NCBI GenBank assembly: GCA_934045075.1
Contig: OW203722.1
Coordinates: 14,694,796 to 14,758,795 of the forward strand
Length of the DNA stretch: 64,000 nt
Direction: 5' to 3'
Source: Yponomeuta sedellus
Taxonomy: Eukaryota; Arthropoda; Insecta; Lepidoptera; Yponomeutidae
Position numbers and translations under genes: made by a program. Below the pieces are notes generated by a model. The model saw nothing but the letters and a program-made list of their open reading frames with translations. It had not been told where the DNA came from and ran no database searches. Numbering within the stretch: position 1 is the stretch's first letter; each line of letters begins with the position of its first letter. Positions 32,455-43,524 of the stretch are shown here, one piece after another.

Positions 32455-32868
32455 TTAATTAATGTATAATATGAAAAGCAATGGTGCTAAGACACTTCCT
32501 TGAGGGACGCCGTATTTATTTATTTCAGGATAAGACTTATGTATTTCCATTTCATTGGTATATGAGAGTGTTGTTATCTCTACAGTTTGATGGCGGTCGG
32601 AAAGGTAGCTGCTTAGCCATTCCCACGCCAGACCTCTGATACCTAGTCTTTCACATTTATCAAGTAGCACTCTATGAGACACATAATCAAACGCCTTTGT
32701 AATATCAAAGAATATAACCGCTACTGGCTTTCCCTTATCTACATACTCTATAATTTCGGTCATTAACTGAAAGCCTGCCAGACTGGTTGACTTATCTTTC
32801 TGAAAGCCATTTTGCTCTACTTTAATTATTTTGTGCTTGTCTAAGAACTTATTTATTCTAATTTGCAT
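32455..32868 (-). pseudogene. CR1 ORF2 reverse transcriptase palm
   Basis: It contains AVIFFDITKAFDYVSH, the RT motif A catalytic Asp, and YGVPQGSVLAPLLFILYIN. An in-frame stop then cuts the protein just before the LFADD motif. Confidence 0.8.
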
Positions 32869-33917
32869 AGATTTTTCATATATTTTTGAGAATATACTAA
32901 TAAGGGCAATAGGTCGGTAGTTATGTCATTTGTATCCCCCTTTTTATGTAAAGGTTTAATTATTGATGGTTTCAGAGCCTTTGGAAATCGGCCTCTCGCA
33001 AATGATCTGTTTATTAAGTAACTTAATATAAATGCTATTTCAAGCTTGCAGTATTTAATTATTTTTGTATTAAAACCATCATAACCTACGGAGTTTGTTG
33101 GATTCAGCGTCTGAATTATTTTTATTATTTCTTCAGGGTCACAAGGCTGTACAAACATCGTCTCTGGGTTTCGAGTATTTTGGTTGTTCATATTATTTGG
33201 CTTGTCATAACATGATTTCGCTTCTCTATCTATGAACTTTTTGTTGAACTCTGTGGCTATCTCAACGGGGGTTGTGATGATTTGGTCGTTTAATACTATT
33301 TGGTTTATGTGACTTGATGTACTAGACAGACTATTTTCTTTAATTATATTCCAAATGGCCCTACATTTATTTTTTGATTGCGATATATAGCGTTTGTTTG
33401 TTGTGGAGTGTGCTTGGTTTATAAATTTGTATGTAAGTTTATCTTGTAAGTTTTTTGTTGAGTAATATTTATACCTGAGTTGTCTACTTTTTTTACATGA
33501 TAGTCTTATTCCCGGTGTTAGCCATTTCAAACCGGTGATGTTCGCTTTAATTTTAACTCGTATTGTAGGAAAACATAGTGAGAAAAATAAATCGAAGTAT
33601 TCTTTGAACTTGTTAAACGCTAAATCTGGATCTTCTATTTCTAATACATCAGACCAAGACAGTGATTTCAAGCAGCTCTGAAATTTCTCTACATTTTCTT
33701 TACTGTAATCTTTCTTTTTTATGAAGTAAAATTTTTTTGTTTCAACGCGTTTTCCCGTTAAAAATGACAAAATTTGGCAGATATTGTGATCAGACAATCC
33801 ACTTTGTAGAGCTTTAGACGTCTCTATGTTCTCTAAGTTACTTGCAATATTGTCGATACATGTGCTTTGCCTGGTTGGTTCTGTTATGTGTAATTTAATG
33901 TTATAGTTTTCGAGCAA
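32853..33917 (-). pseudogene. CR1 ORF2 endonuclease end and RT N-terminus
   Basis: This 354-residue frame contains the endonuclease end (SGLSDHNICQ), a long linker and the start of RT (NSVGYDGFNTKIIK, then PSIIKPLHKKGDTNDI). A frameshift near 32920 then breaks the NYRPI motif. Confidence 0.75.
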
Positions 33918-33948
33918 TGAAATAAGGTCCTTAGTTTCCTTAGTACTT

Positions 33949-34260
33949 TTAAGACTTGTCGATGTTTAAGTCACCGCATAGAATCATAGTTTTCTCATGC
34001 TTGTTGCTAAGTCTTTGAAGAACGCATTCCAGTTGGGTAAAGAACACCTTTATATTTGAGGCTGGAGTACGATACACACATACTATTATGCATTTTATCT
34101 GAGGAATTTCTATAGCACAGCATTCAAAGGACTTTTCTATGGCATAGTCTTTAACATATGTCACTTCTTTTACTGGTATGCCAACCCTAGAAAAAATACA
34201 AACACCTCCTCTCTTTTGTGTTTTACGTGAGTATGAAGAACTCAATTTATACCCTGACAA
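33949..34260 (-). pseudogene. CR1 ORF2 apurinic-type endonuclease fragment
   Basis: RGGVCIFSRVGIPV and CVYRTPASN, then MILCGDLNIDKS, are successive motifs of the LINE endonuclease domain. The frame shifts near 33950 into the next segment. Confidence 0.75.
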
Positions 34261-34692
34261 GTGAGCATTATTTTCCGCGCTCTGTTTGAGAAATGTTTCG
34301 CTTAAGCAGATAATGTCGATTAAACAGTTTTTGTTTTTAAATCATTCAGTAGTATTTCTAAAAGTTCTCGCTTGCCTAATAACCCCGCAATGATTTGATG
34401 GAAACATGTCAGAGTATTTTTGGCGTTAGATAGACGAGGAGAGACGAAAAAAAACATTTTTATTTAAAATATTTTGAACTGGCGAGGAGATCACTGCTTG
34501 AGAAAGAGAGTCAACTTTGGTTGTATCTTTGTCATTAATTGTCAATATATTATTAATTGTTATGTCATTTTTCTTTAAAGATGTCATATTTTTGTGCATT
34601 TCATTTTAATGTTCTTTATAAATCTATCATTATAGTCTCTACAGTCAATAGCAAAGTTTATTGCTCTAGACGTGTATGTGAGATATTCTTTT

Positions 34693-35121
34693 TTACCATT
34701 GAAGTCTGGAAGTGTCTGAAATATCCAGAAATCTGCAGTTTTTGGAGCTGTTGCAAAGTGTTTTTATAGTGCTATTTAGCATAAATTCATTGAGATGAGC
34801 ACTACTGATTACACTTAACACTATGAGATGAGAGTTTTCGCAGAGTTTTAGAGCGTAGCTGAGTTCTTTTACCACCTTAGTAGGGTTTGAGTCATTTTCA
34901 CCCAAACAGAGGACAACTGTGTCCTGATCTCCAAAGTCTTCGGACCTCATAGAGTTGACGATGTCCTCCGACTGCGCATTCGGTTTGATAAACGAGTAGA
35001 CTTGGTATGTCTCGTACGGCGAATGTGCTCTATTAATACTAGTCGCTTTTGCTAGACCTCTACATTGTTGTGAGCCAAAAATTTTGATTCTCCGGGGTTT
35101 TTCTTTGGCCTGAGAAGTCAT
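34693..35121 (-). pseudogene. CR1 ORF1 C-terminus: SGNH/esterase-like segment
   Basis: This 142-residue frame has IKIFGSQQCRGLA near the start, TVVLCLGENDSNP in the middle and HLIVLSVISS after it. This is the block order of SGNH/GDSL hydrolases, with a GxND-like GEND. Esterase domains are known in CR1 ORF1 proteins. The nucleophile Ser block I is recognisable (FGSQ), but the C-terminal catalytic Asp/His block is not. Confidence 0.6.
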
Positions 35122-35289
35122 GATGCATTGAGGTTATTTATCCGATAGATCACTTTGATTTATAGTTAAAAGTTCCGTTTCATTCTACACTTTTGGTCCG
35201 TTTTCCTCACATTCAGATAATATTTGGCTCGTCTGTAGTTCTTCGGCGTCCAATGTAAAATCAATTTTCTTCTTTTTAATTCTTTGTCT

Positions 35290-35580
35290 CTAGGCTTTTT
35301 TGCCTGGTTTTTTTGTTGTTGTTACATTTTCGTTGCAAATTTTTTTCAGAGTACTTATTCTGAACTCATTTCCTCTTGCTTTGGAACTTAACTCTACATT
35401 TTCTAGAGTAAGTCGCTCTACTTCATCATTAGCACTTTGCAGCTGTATTTTTAGTTCTAATATTTGTTGTTTTAGTTCTTCAATTTCTGTTGCACAATGG
35501 TAAGTCGACAAATCTGGCAAACTCGTGGTGTCATAATCAGAAAACGACTGGCAGCTTGATTCGGATTCTATCGGAGTCAT
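35290..35580 (-). pseudogene. CR1 ORF1 middle: coiled-coil segment
   Basis: This 96-residue frame holds a clear heptad pattern (EIEELKQQILELKIQLQ... to VELSSKAR), as expected for ORF1 oligomerisation. It overlaps the end of the finger-encoding frame, so a frameshift near 35560 separates two parts of one original protein. Confidence 0.65.
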
Positions 35581-35857
35581 GATGTTTTTTTTTTCTCCTC
35601 TTGGTTACATTTTCGGCTCTTGATGGTGAGACTGTATTGCTGGTCGAGGCTTCTTGTGAGAGACATTTACTACAGTTCCAATTTTCTTTACGTTCCTTAG
35701 TCATGAGGCAATACAACTTGTCACTAATACTGCTACAAATCAAAAAAAGTAATTTTTTACAGGTTTTACATGTCAGTGCGTCATTTCTTTTTAGCCCTGT
35801 TTTTCCACATTTCCTGCACGAGTCATTATAAACTGGTATACCCGTGATCGGAGTCAT
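35537..35857 (-). pseudogene. CR1 ORF1 N-terminus: PHD-like zinc finger
   Basis: It begins MTPITGIPVYNDSCRKCGKT. Cys pairs in CRKC, CKTC and CSKC, with a Trp before the last pair, form a PHD-like finger in residues 14-64. A Ser-rich and then basic tail (TKRRKKKHH) follows, after which the frame shifts. In CR1 elements this domain belongs to the ORF1 nucleic-acid-binding protein. Confidence 0.7.
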
Positions 35858-36476
35858 TTTAAATTAACTCCATCTATCGGTGACCGCTTGTACTATGTAG
35901 AACTAGATTGATCTACATTGACTTTGTGTAGCAAATAGTTCACAGTTCGGCTTACAGATGGCGCTAATAAATTAGTTCCCCAGATGTCGCTAGTTTCTAT
36001 GCGTAATCAGTGTTGTGTTACCGATAGTCCTGATTTTATCGGAGAAAACTGTTAGCAGACCATTCGCTAGGTGTCACTTTCGTGGGTATTTGATAAGACT
36101 GTTGTATCGATGGACTGTATTTTTGAATGTGAAAACGGTTTTATTTTCTTGAAATTTTTAAGACTATATGAAACTTGCCTGGTTTTTATGTGTCACATAG
36201 GCTTGTTCTTGGAGTATTGCTCCCCTTAAATTTGTACGTCCAAAACACTGGTTTTTGGCCACAAACACAAGTATTTTTTGGACTTTTGTCAGCACAACAC
36301 TGCACAGTATTAGTTTGTGATTATCACTTCAATTATCAGAATTCTTTGCCTTATTATAACACTTGTGGGTAATATTTACACTCATGTCTATACGTTCATT
36401 TCACTTTAGTTAAAAAAGAACACTATTTTAAATTAAAAAGATTTTTTTACGAGGAGCTGATGTTTGGTCTAGCCAG

Positions 36477-36605
36477 TGTTGCCAGTATTAGGTATTGTAA
36501 CAAGCGCGATCGTCAAGCGCACATCTAGCGACCCAGCGCCGCAGCGACGAGCAAGCGGTGCTATGGCCGGACCCCTATAAAACATGCGCTCACGCATCGG
36601 AGAAC
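36477..36605 (+). repeat. Gypsy 5' LTR, left part
   Basis: It begins TGTTGCC, though the exact edge is uncertain because the 3' LTR lacks the first ~55 bp. It contains GACGAGCAAGCGGTGCTATG and a TATAAAA box (36574-36583 region). The LTR is broken at ATCGGAGAAC by LINE insertions and resumes at 38930. Confidence 0.75.
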
Positions 36606-38041
36606 TCCCCGGCCAGGTGCTCACCCTCCTTGCCATTCTCTTCAATGCCTGCTTTGACCTCTGTCACTTTCCATCCGCATGGAAAGAGGCGACAGTCATA
36701 GGCATTCCCAAGCCCGGGAAGCCCCTCAACGTCCCATCTAGCCACCGCCCCATCAGCCTTCTTAAGGCCATGGGCAAGCTCTTCGAACGAGTTATTCTCA
36801 CTCGTATGAGAAACCACCTCTTCCCGTCAGAGGGACCCCCTCTCATCATCCATCACCAATTTGGCTTTCGAGCTAGGCACTCTTGCCCTCAACAAGTCCA
36901 CCGCATAGTAGAGTATATCTTGAGTGGTTTCTTCCCTAGGCGCGAAAAGACGGTAGCTGTCTTCTTCGATGTCGCCAAGGCCTTTGACAAGGTCTGGCAC
37001 GCAGGGCTCGTGTACAAATTGTACGAACTGGGTCTCCCCGACCGACTTGTCCGCGTCATATATAGCTTTTTGAAGGATCGGTCCTTCCGTTTTAGACACG
37101 AGGGGGTACTCTCGTCCCCCCGTCCGATCAGAGCCGGGGTCCCGCAAGGCTCCGTGCTCTCCCCCCTCCTGTACATTTCGTACACAAATGACATTCCCAT
37201 TCCCGGCGATGGGATCCAATTGTCACTTTTTGCCGACGACACCGCACTCTACTGCAAGAGTCGGCAGATGTCGTGTATCCTCCGCAAACTCCAACCCGCG
37301 GTCGATAAGCTAGGAGCCTGGTTCAGACTATGGCGCATCGAGGTCAACCCGGAGAAAAGCACGGCTGTGCGTTTTGAACACAAGCGTGGACGGTTTCTCG
37401 GCGAGGACCCCCCCATTCGCATGTTAGGGACCCCAGTCCCCTGGCAAAAATCCGCCAAGTACCTAGGTGTCATTTTAGATAGGAACCTGACTTTCGTCCC
37501 ACACATCCGGAAGGTGACCCGGACAGCCCGATTTTACCTAGGCCGCCTATCATCCATGATAGGCCGGCACAGTAGGATGTCAGCTAGGAACAAGCGAACG
37601 CTCTATAAGGTTTGCATTCGTCCCGTGATGACTTACGCGGCACCCGTCTTCGCTCACGCGTCCCCCTCAGCCCTGTACGGACTGCAGAGGGTACAGAACA
37701 TTTTTATTCGTAGGGCACTGAACGCTCACTGGTGCGTCAGGAACGCAGACCTACATCGGGACATGGAAATCCCAACCATGCAGCAATTTATTAGGTCCCT
37801 CTCAGAGACGTTCTTCAGCACTGCTGAAGAACATCCCAACCCCCTGATCCGCGAAGCAGCGGCTTACTCTCCGCCCACGACGGACCCACGTTACCTGGTG
37901 CGCAGGCCCAGGAACGTACTCGTTGACCCGCCCGACAAATTGTCGTCTGACCTGAACCACCTCTTAGAGGCTCGGTCTCAGTCAGACGCGCCCCCCTCCT
38001 CTGCCAGTGTCCCCCCTAGGGGGGGCACTGCTCTTTCATAG
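36606..38041 (+). pseudogene. Jockey ORF2 C-terminal part (reverse transcriptase), 5'-truncated
   Basis: The open frame of about 478 residues contains the RT motifs IPKPGKPLNVPSSHRPISLL, FFDVAKAFDKVW, GVPQGSVLSPLLY and LSLFADDTALY, followed by the thumb and the C-terminal region. It lacks the endonuclease and the first RT residues, so it cannot act alone. The stop is later than in the 46515 copy because the 3' ends differ by an indel. Confidence 0.88.
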
Positions 38042-38313
38042 CAGTTTTGTAATATAAACTCTTCTAAGCGGACGCTCCGCTAGGGAGCTCCGCTGTGCGC
38101 CCTCCTCGGCCTCGAGGGGGGTCGCTCCCGATGTGGGTTTAGGGGTCTCTAGGACCAAAACCAGTCCGAAGGTGGTGTTTAGTGGGTAGGTGCACTTCTT
38201 GTGAGTCCCACATTGGCAGCACGGCCGGGTCCGTGCTGTTATGCATGAGCATTCACCACCTCCCTCCCCCGTGTCCTCCGGAGGGTGCCCTTTATAGGGT
38301 TAAAAAAAAAAAA
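36606..38313 (+). mobile_element. 5'-truncated Jockey LINE copy (inner copy 1)
   Basis: It starts inside ORF2 at a position equal to 49528 of the full-length copy and runs to a poly(A) tail at 38302-38314. It is flanked by the duplicated target ATCGGAGAAC (36596-36605 and 38314-38323). Sequence identity to the full-length copy at 46515-51147 is very high, so it is recent. Confidence 0.93.
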
Positions 38314-38325
38314 AATCGGAGAACA

Positions 38326-38929
38326 CTTTATCCGTAGGGCACTGGACGCTCACTGGCGCGTCAGGAACGCAGACCTATATCGGGACATGGAAATTCCAAC
38401 CATTCAACAATTCATTAAGTCCCTCTCAGAGACGTTCTTTAGCACAGGTGAAGAACATCCCAACCTCCTGATCCGCGAAGCAGCGGCTTACTCTCCGCCC
38501 ACGACGGACCCACGTCACCTGGTGCAGGCCCAGGAACGTACTCGTTGACCCGCCCGATAAATTGTCGTCTGATCTGAACCACCTCTTAGAGGCTCGGTCC
38601 CAGTCAGACGCGCCCCCCCCCTGCCAGTGTCCCCCCTAGCGGGGACACTGCTCTTTCATAGCAGTTTGTAATTTAAACTCTTCTAAGCGGACGCTCCGCT
38701 AGGGAGCTCCGCTGTGCGCCCTCCTCGGCCTCGAGGGGGGGTCGCTCCCGATGTGGGTTTAGGGGTCCTTAGGACCAAAACCAGTCCCAAGGTGGTGTTT
38801 AGTGGGTAGGCGCACTTCTTGTGAGTCCCACATTGGCAGCACGGCCGGGTCCGTGCTGTTATGCATGAGCATTCACCACCTCCCTCCCCCGTGTCCTCCG
38901 GAGGGTGCCCTTTATAGGGCTAAAAAAAA
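38326..38929 (+). mobile_element. 5'-truncated Jockey LINE copy (inner copy 2)
   Basis: A 604-bp 3' end of the same family, ending in a short poly(A) tract. It lies between ATCGGAGAACAC (38314-38325) and ATCGTAGAACAC (38930-38941), the latter being the uninterrupted LTR sequence. It is more diverged than copy 1, and its frame at 38332-38546 is broken. Confidence 0.9.
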
Positions 38930-39206
38930 ATCGTAGAACACAGTACGCAGCGAACTGCGCCCTCGACTGCTTCAACCTTTCTGGCTGGACAGTTCTGAGG
39001 ACCGGTCTCCCGCTTACCTCTCGTGGTTCCCTCTGTTACACGCGCGGTGACCAGCTCACTGCACTGTGCAGGGTGTTCTTAAAATTCAGTAGGTATACAG
39101 TGTGTAATAATAATATTTATGTTTTGAAAGACTGTTATATTGAACTTCTTAGACGATTAAAGTGATCAAGTGGACTAAGCCGTGTTGATTCATTCCCCCT
39201 CTTACA
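38930..39206 (+). repeat. Gypsy 5' LTR, right part
   Basis: It continues the LTR after the LINE insertions and matches 43284-43524 of the 3' LTR. It ends TTACA at 39206, just before the putative primer-binding region (AAGTGGCCCACAACGTTGGG). Confidence 0.82.
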
Positions 39207-39283
39207 AAGTGGCCCACAACGTTGGGGCAAATTCGGGACTGAACATTTCGAGCCTACGACCACTGGAACACCGAGTTGCTAAG

Positions 39284-39798
39284 ATGGCTATGACAAACGA
39301 CCAACTCCAGCAATTATTGCATACAATAATGGCCAGCAAGAAAGGGTCATTTGCTTCTTGCACATTCACTTATAGTGGCGAAAAGGACTCAAACGCCGTC
39401 GAAGCTTTTCTGGCCGCGATTACGTTTTTCAAGTCAGTCGAAGGTGTAACGGACAGTAACGCACTAGCTGGCATTCCATTCCTACTCCGAGGTGATGCAG
39501 CTGTATGGGGCAAGGAAGTAAATCGAATATTCGCCGATGGGATGAGTTTGCTGATAAACTGCGTCATACTTTCGCACCAAAGAAGCCGATTTTTATGATC
39601 TTCTACGAAATAAGTCACGATCCCCAAGGTAATCTGACAACAGAAGCTTTCATTGCGAAGAAAAGGGCCCAGTTCGCGATGCTTCCTCCTCCTGCGCTTA
39701 CGGAAACCCAACAAATCGACATGATTTTCGAACTAATCCGGCTGGATATAAGACAACGCATGCCCCGTGATTCTGTGCCATCATTCGACAAGCTTTAA
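39284..39798 (+). pseudogene. Gypsy gag, frameshifted
   Basis: The start MAMTNDQLQQLLHTIMA at 39284 leads into a capsid-like region (NAVEAFLAAITFFK, GDAAVWGKEV). The frame shifts near 39540 to WDEFADKLRHTFAPKKP and stops at 39796-39798 after PSFDKL. No CCHC knuckle is visible. The retrotransposon gag forms the particle. Confidence 0.7.
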
Positions 39799-39828
39799 GA
39801 AGCGGCACGCGGCATCGAGCAGGCCGGC

Positions 39829-40833
39829 ATGGAGATAAATCTACCGCAGTACACATGGCACTTCATTGATCAGCCAGAGATGGAGCACGAGTTGGAGTCT
39901 GAAGACTTTGCTACTTTCGAAGACACTATGATAAAGGAGAAGACAGACTTGCCTAGTCCCATAACACCGCTGACGGTTTCTTCGGGGAGCCCGGATACAA
40001 TGTTAAACTCTCCACTCACACCGCCTCTAACTCCTGCACTGCCAAGTTTCACATCGCCTCAAAACACCCCTCCGCATAAAATCTCTACGGCAGTAACGCC
40101 TACAACGGATTCGCTGAATTATGTCTGGGAAGATACTACGCCCAACAATCAACCAGCAACACCTATGCCACAATACATGAGTGGTTTCTCTCCCTCGGAG
40201 ATGGCATACAAACTAGCTCCTATTGATCTTGCCTGTACCCCCCTGAGGCAAAAAAGAACATGCTTGTTTGATGGGTATTCGCCTGGCTACCTGGATTTCG
40301 TCATGCGAGATGCTCAAATAAACATCCACCGAGAGGAAGTACAACTCTCCCCACACGCATCCAGTCTCTTTGATGCACATGATTGGGATGTACGAATTAA
40401 CGCTTTCGATGTGCTACCCGAAATGACAGACCCCCAGAAAGAGCAACTAAGGCAGTTATTGAGCGACAATAAGGATGTCTTTGAGACAAAACGCACGCCA
40501 ACGAGGTTTATGGAACACGGTATGGAGACGAGTGATAATAAATCCATTTCAGTTCCACCGTACAGACTTTCACCGCCTCGAAAAGAAGTCTTGAAGCGAG
40601 AGATAAACGCAATGCTGGCGGCACACATCATTGAACCCTGCGCTTCACCTTGGGCTGCCCCAGTAGACCTCGTCCCGAAGGCTAACGGAAGCATTCGCGT
40701 CTGTGTGGATTATCGGCGCCTTAATGCTATCACTGTGGCGGATCAATACCCAATTCCTAGAATTGATGACCTTTTGCATGACGCCAAGCCTACGCCCTAT
40801 ATGTCTTTGCTGGATTTAAAGGCTGGGTATTAG
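39829..40833 (+). pseudogene. Gypsy pol, N-terminal part to start of RT
   Basis: 334 residues. A Pro/Thr-rich linker is followed by the region just before RT (EQLRQLLSDNKDVFETKR) and RT motifs (KANGSIRVCVDYRRLNAITV, then YMSLLDLKAGY) with the first catalytic Asp. A TAG stop follows at 40831-40833. I find no D-T/S-G protease motif in this frame. Confidence 0.75.
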
Positions 40834-41709
40834 CAGATTGGCGTTAAGAAAGAAGACCAAGAGAAGACTGCCTTCATCACGCCCTTCGGTATCTTCCAAT
40901 TCAAACAGATGCCGTTCGGATTGCGGAATGCCCCGGCTACATTCCAGCGACTGATTGACAGAATGAGAGTGAGTTTAGTCGACATAAAACTCTTGGCATA
41001 CTTGAATGATTTAGCGATTTTCTCCCCAACATTTGAACTCCACTTGCAAGATTTGTACAAAGTCTTCGAGAAGCTCAAAGAGTTTGGGCTCACAGTTAAT
41101 CGCGAGAAGTGTCGTTTCTGCTGCTCTTCAATAAAATATTTGGGGCATTACATCACTCCTCAAGGCCTCCAGGTCGACCCTGAAAAGACGGCCACTATCA
41201 CAAACCTTCCCCCACCAAACAATGTCAAGCATCTTATAAGTTTTCTCCAGACATGCTCCTGGTACAGACGATTCATCAAGGATTTTGCAAAGATTGCTGA
41301 ACCTTTGACACGTCTAACCAAGAAGAATGCAACCTGGGAATGGAAGAAAGAGCAACAAGATGCCTACGATGAATTGAAGTTTCGCCTTACTTCTGATCCT
41401 ATCCTACGACAGGCTGACGAGACAAAACCGTACGTGATAAAGACCGATGCAAGCGGTTATGCTATCGGAGCAGTTTTGGTCCAGGGGGAGGGCGAAAAAG
41501 AGCACCCTGTAGAGTACGCCAGTCGACTCCTAACTTCAGCTGAACGGAACTACTCGACAACTGAAAGAGAAGATCTCGCTGTCGTCTGGGCTGTAACAAA
41601 GTTCCGAGGTTATATAGAAGGACTTCCAGTCACTATCGTAACTGACCACCAGGCCCTGAAATGGCTTATGTCCTTAAAATTACCCACTGGAAGGCTTGCC
41701 CACTGGTAG
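40834..41709 (+). pseudogene. Gypsy pol, RT palm to RNase H, active-site mutant
   Basis: It continues in frame after the stop with MPFGLRNAPATFQRLIDR. The RT active-site box reads YLNDLAIFS (about 40999-41025) where functional members have YxDD, so one catalytic Asp is Asn. RNase H follows (VIKTDASGYAIGAVL, TEREDLAVVWAV, VTDHQALKWL). A stop at 41707-41709 ends the frame. Confidence 0.8.
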
Positions 41710-42582
41710 GCATTGCATTTGCAAGCGATTGATATAACCATTCAGTACGCGCCAGGTAGAACAAACGTAGTGGCTGACTCTTTATCGAGACCGCCGTGTA
41801 CTGAAGAGACGAACCAAGGATGTGGCATTTGCACCGTTTCTGTGGTAGATATGCCAGCGCGGAGACCATCTGAAGTCAGGGACGAACAACTGAAAGATGC
41901 ACACATCAGCAAAGTCGTCAAAGCCTTGGAGGGCACGAATAGCGTTGAAGAAGCCACTTATTGGAGTAACAAAGGATATCTGGTGAGCAATGGTCTTCTC
42001 TACAGACACAGCCCCTACGCAGACACCGATGACGCGCAGTTGGTGGTTCCAGAACACGAGTGGGCAAACGTGCTAACCACGTATCATGACAATCCTCTAG
42101 CAGGACACTACGGCTCTGAAAAAACTTATCAACGTATTTCGCAAAGATATCACTGGCACGGCATGAGAAAATACATTGACAGTTATACAAAGAATTGTAT
42201 AGAGTGCCAACGCTACAAACCCTCGAACCAGAAGCCCGCTGGACTGCTTCAGACAACGACCATGAATCAAAGATTTGAAGTCCTGTCGTTTGACCTTTTC
42301 GGCCCGTTACCTGTTTCGCCAGATGGAAAAAATTGGATTTTCATTGTCGAAGATTTAGCAACACGTTGGGTAGAACTCTTCGCCCTTGAGAAGGCTACAG
42401 CAGAGAACTGTGCTATGACACTAATAAACGAAATATTCCTGCGCTTCGGGTTGCCACGTCGTATGATAAGTGACAACGGCACTCAGTTTATCAGTGCCGT
42501 TATGCAGCAAGTCTGTTACACCCTTAACATAAAGCATGCTTTCACACCCGTCTACCACCCGGAGACAAACCCGGTAGAGTGA
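41710..42582 (+). pseudogene. Gypsy pol, RNase H end and integrase core
   Basis: ALHLQAIDITIQYAPGRTNV completes RNase H. Integrase then shows the HHCC zinc motif (GHYGSEKTY..., CIECQRYK) and the core with the three acidic residues in SFDLFGP, ISDNGTQF and HPETNPVE. A TGA stop at 42580-42582 follows the Glu. Confidence 0.82.
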
Positions 42583-43287
42583 AGAAACAGAGATCTCAAG
42601 ACTCAGTTGACAATCTTAGTCGGAGACAGACACGGGAATTGGCCGGAACAACTTCCCAGCATACGCTTTGCCATGAATACGGCTAAAAGTCTCGCGACCA
42701 GTTTCACTCCAGCATATCTGACTTTCGGTAGAGAGCTCAGAACACCCGATGACAATTCCCATGATTTCCGACAAGTTCTACAGTCCGACAACTTTATACC
42801 GGAAATCACGCCTAAGCTGACCTAACTGGCCACGAGCCTCCAAAAAGCCCGAGAAGTACAAGAGCAAAACGAAGAGAAGCGTAAGAATTACGTGGATCAA
42901 CATCGCCGAAAAGACCCTGGTTACAACCCCGGACAATTCGTCCTCGCAGTACACCATCCTTTAAGTAATGCTGTGAAAGGAGTCAGCGCAAAGTTTTCTC
43001 CTCGACGCGATGGGCCATACGTCATCAAGAAACGACATGGTCCGTCCTCTTATGAAATTGCCGACCCAAACAAACCTGAAGTCACTATCGGTGTTTACCA
43101 TACCTCAGCACTGGTCCCTTATGTTGGAAACGTTACCAACCTGTCAAACCCAGTCCAGCCCCTAAGAAAGCGTGGACGCCCCAAGAAACAGGCACCGATG
43201 CAGGAGAGTGGTACAACCCAGCGCCGCAGCGACGAGCAAGCGGTGCTATGGCCGGACCCCTATAAAACATACGCTCACGCATCGTAG
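42583..43287 (+). pseudogene. Gypsy integrase C-terminus
   Basis: It continues with WPEQLPSIRFAMNTAKSLAT, the end of the integrase core, then a stop at 42823-42825. A C-terminal DNA-binding part follows (FSPRRDGPYVIKKRHGPSSY, VYHTSALVPY) and a basic RKRGRPKK tail that runs into the 3' LTR. Confidence 0.75.
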
Positions 43288-43524
43288 AACACAATACGCA
43301 GCGAACTGTGCCCTCGACTGCTTCAACCTTTCTGGCTGGACAGTTCTGAGGACCGGTCTCCCGCTTACCTCTCGTGCTTCCCTCTGTTACACGCGCGGTG
43401 ACCAGCTCACTGCACTGTACAGGGTGTTCTTAAAATTCAGTATACAGTGTGTAATAATATTTGTGTTTTGAAAGACTGTTATATTAAACTTCTTAGACGA
43501 TTAAAGTGATCAAGTGGACTAAGC
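43216..43524 (+). repeat. Gypsy 3' LTR, left part
   Basis: It matches the 5' LTR from CCCAGCGCCGCAGCGACG onward, including the TATAAAA box. It is broken at GACTAAGC by a LINE insertion and continues at 44438-44468. The first ~55 bp of the LTR are missing relative to the 5' copy. Confidence 0.8.

Larger units (their letters stand above)
31359..36460 (-). mobile_element. CR1-clade LINE, nearly full length, inactivated
   Basis: About 5.1 kb on the minus strand. The 3' end carries short tandem ATTTC repeats (31359-31378 on the plus strand), typical of the CR1 group, not poly(A). ORF1 encodes a PHD-like finger, a coiled coil and an SGNH/esterase-like segment. ORF2 encodes endonuclease and reverse transcriptase. 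Both are interrupted by frameshifts and an in-frame stop. The ORF1 architecture matches that known for CR1-like elements. The 5' end is set approximately, where the sequence meets the neighbouring LTR element. Confidence 0.85.
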
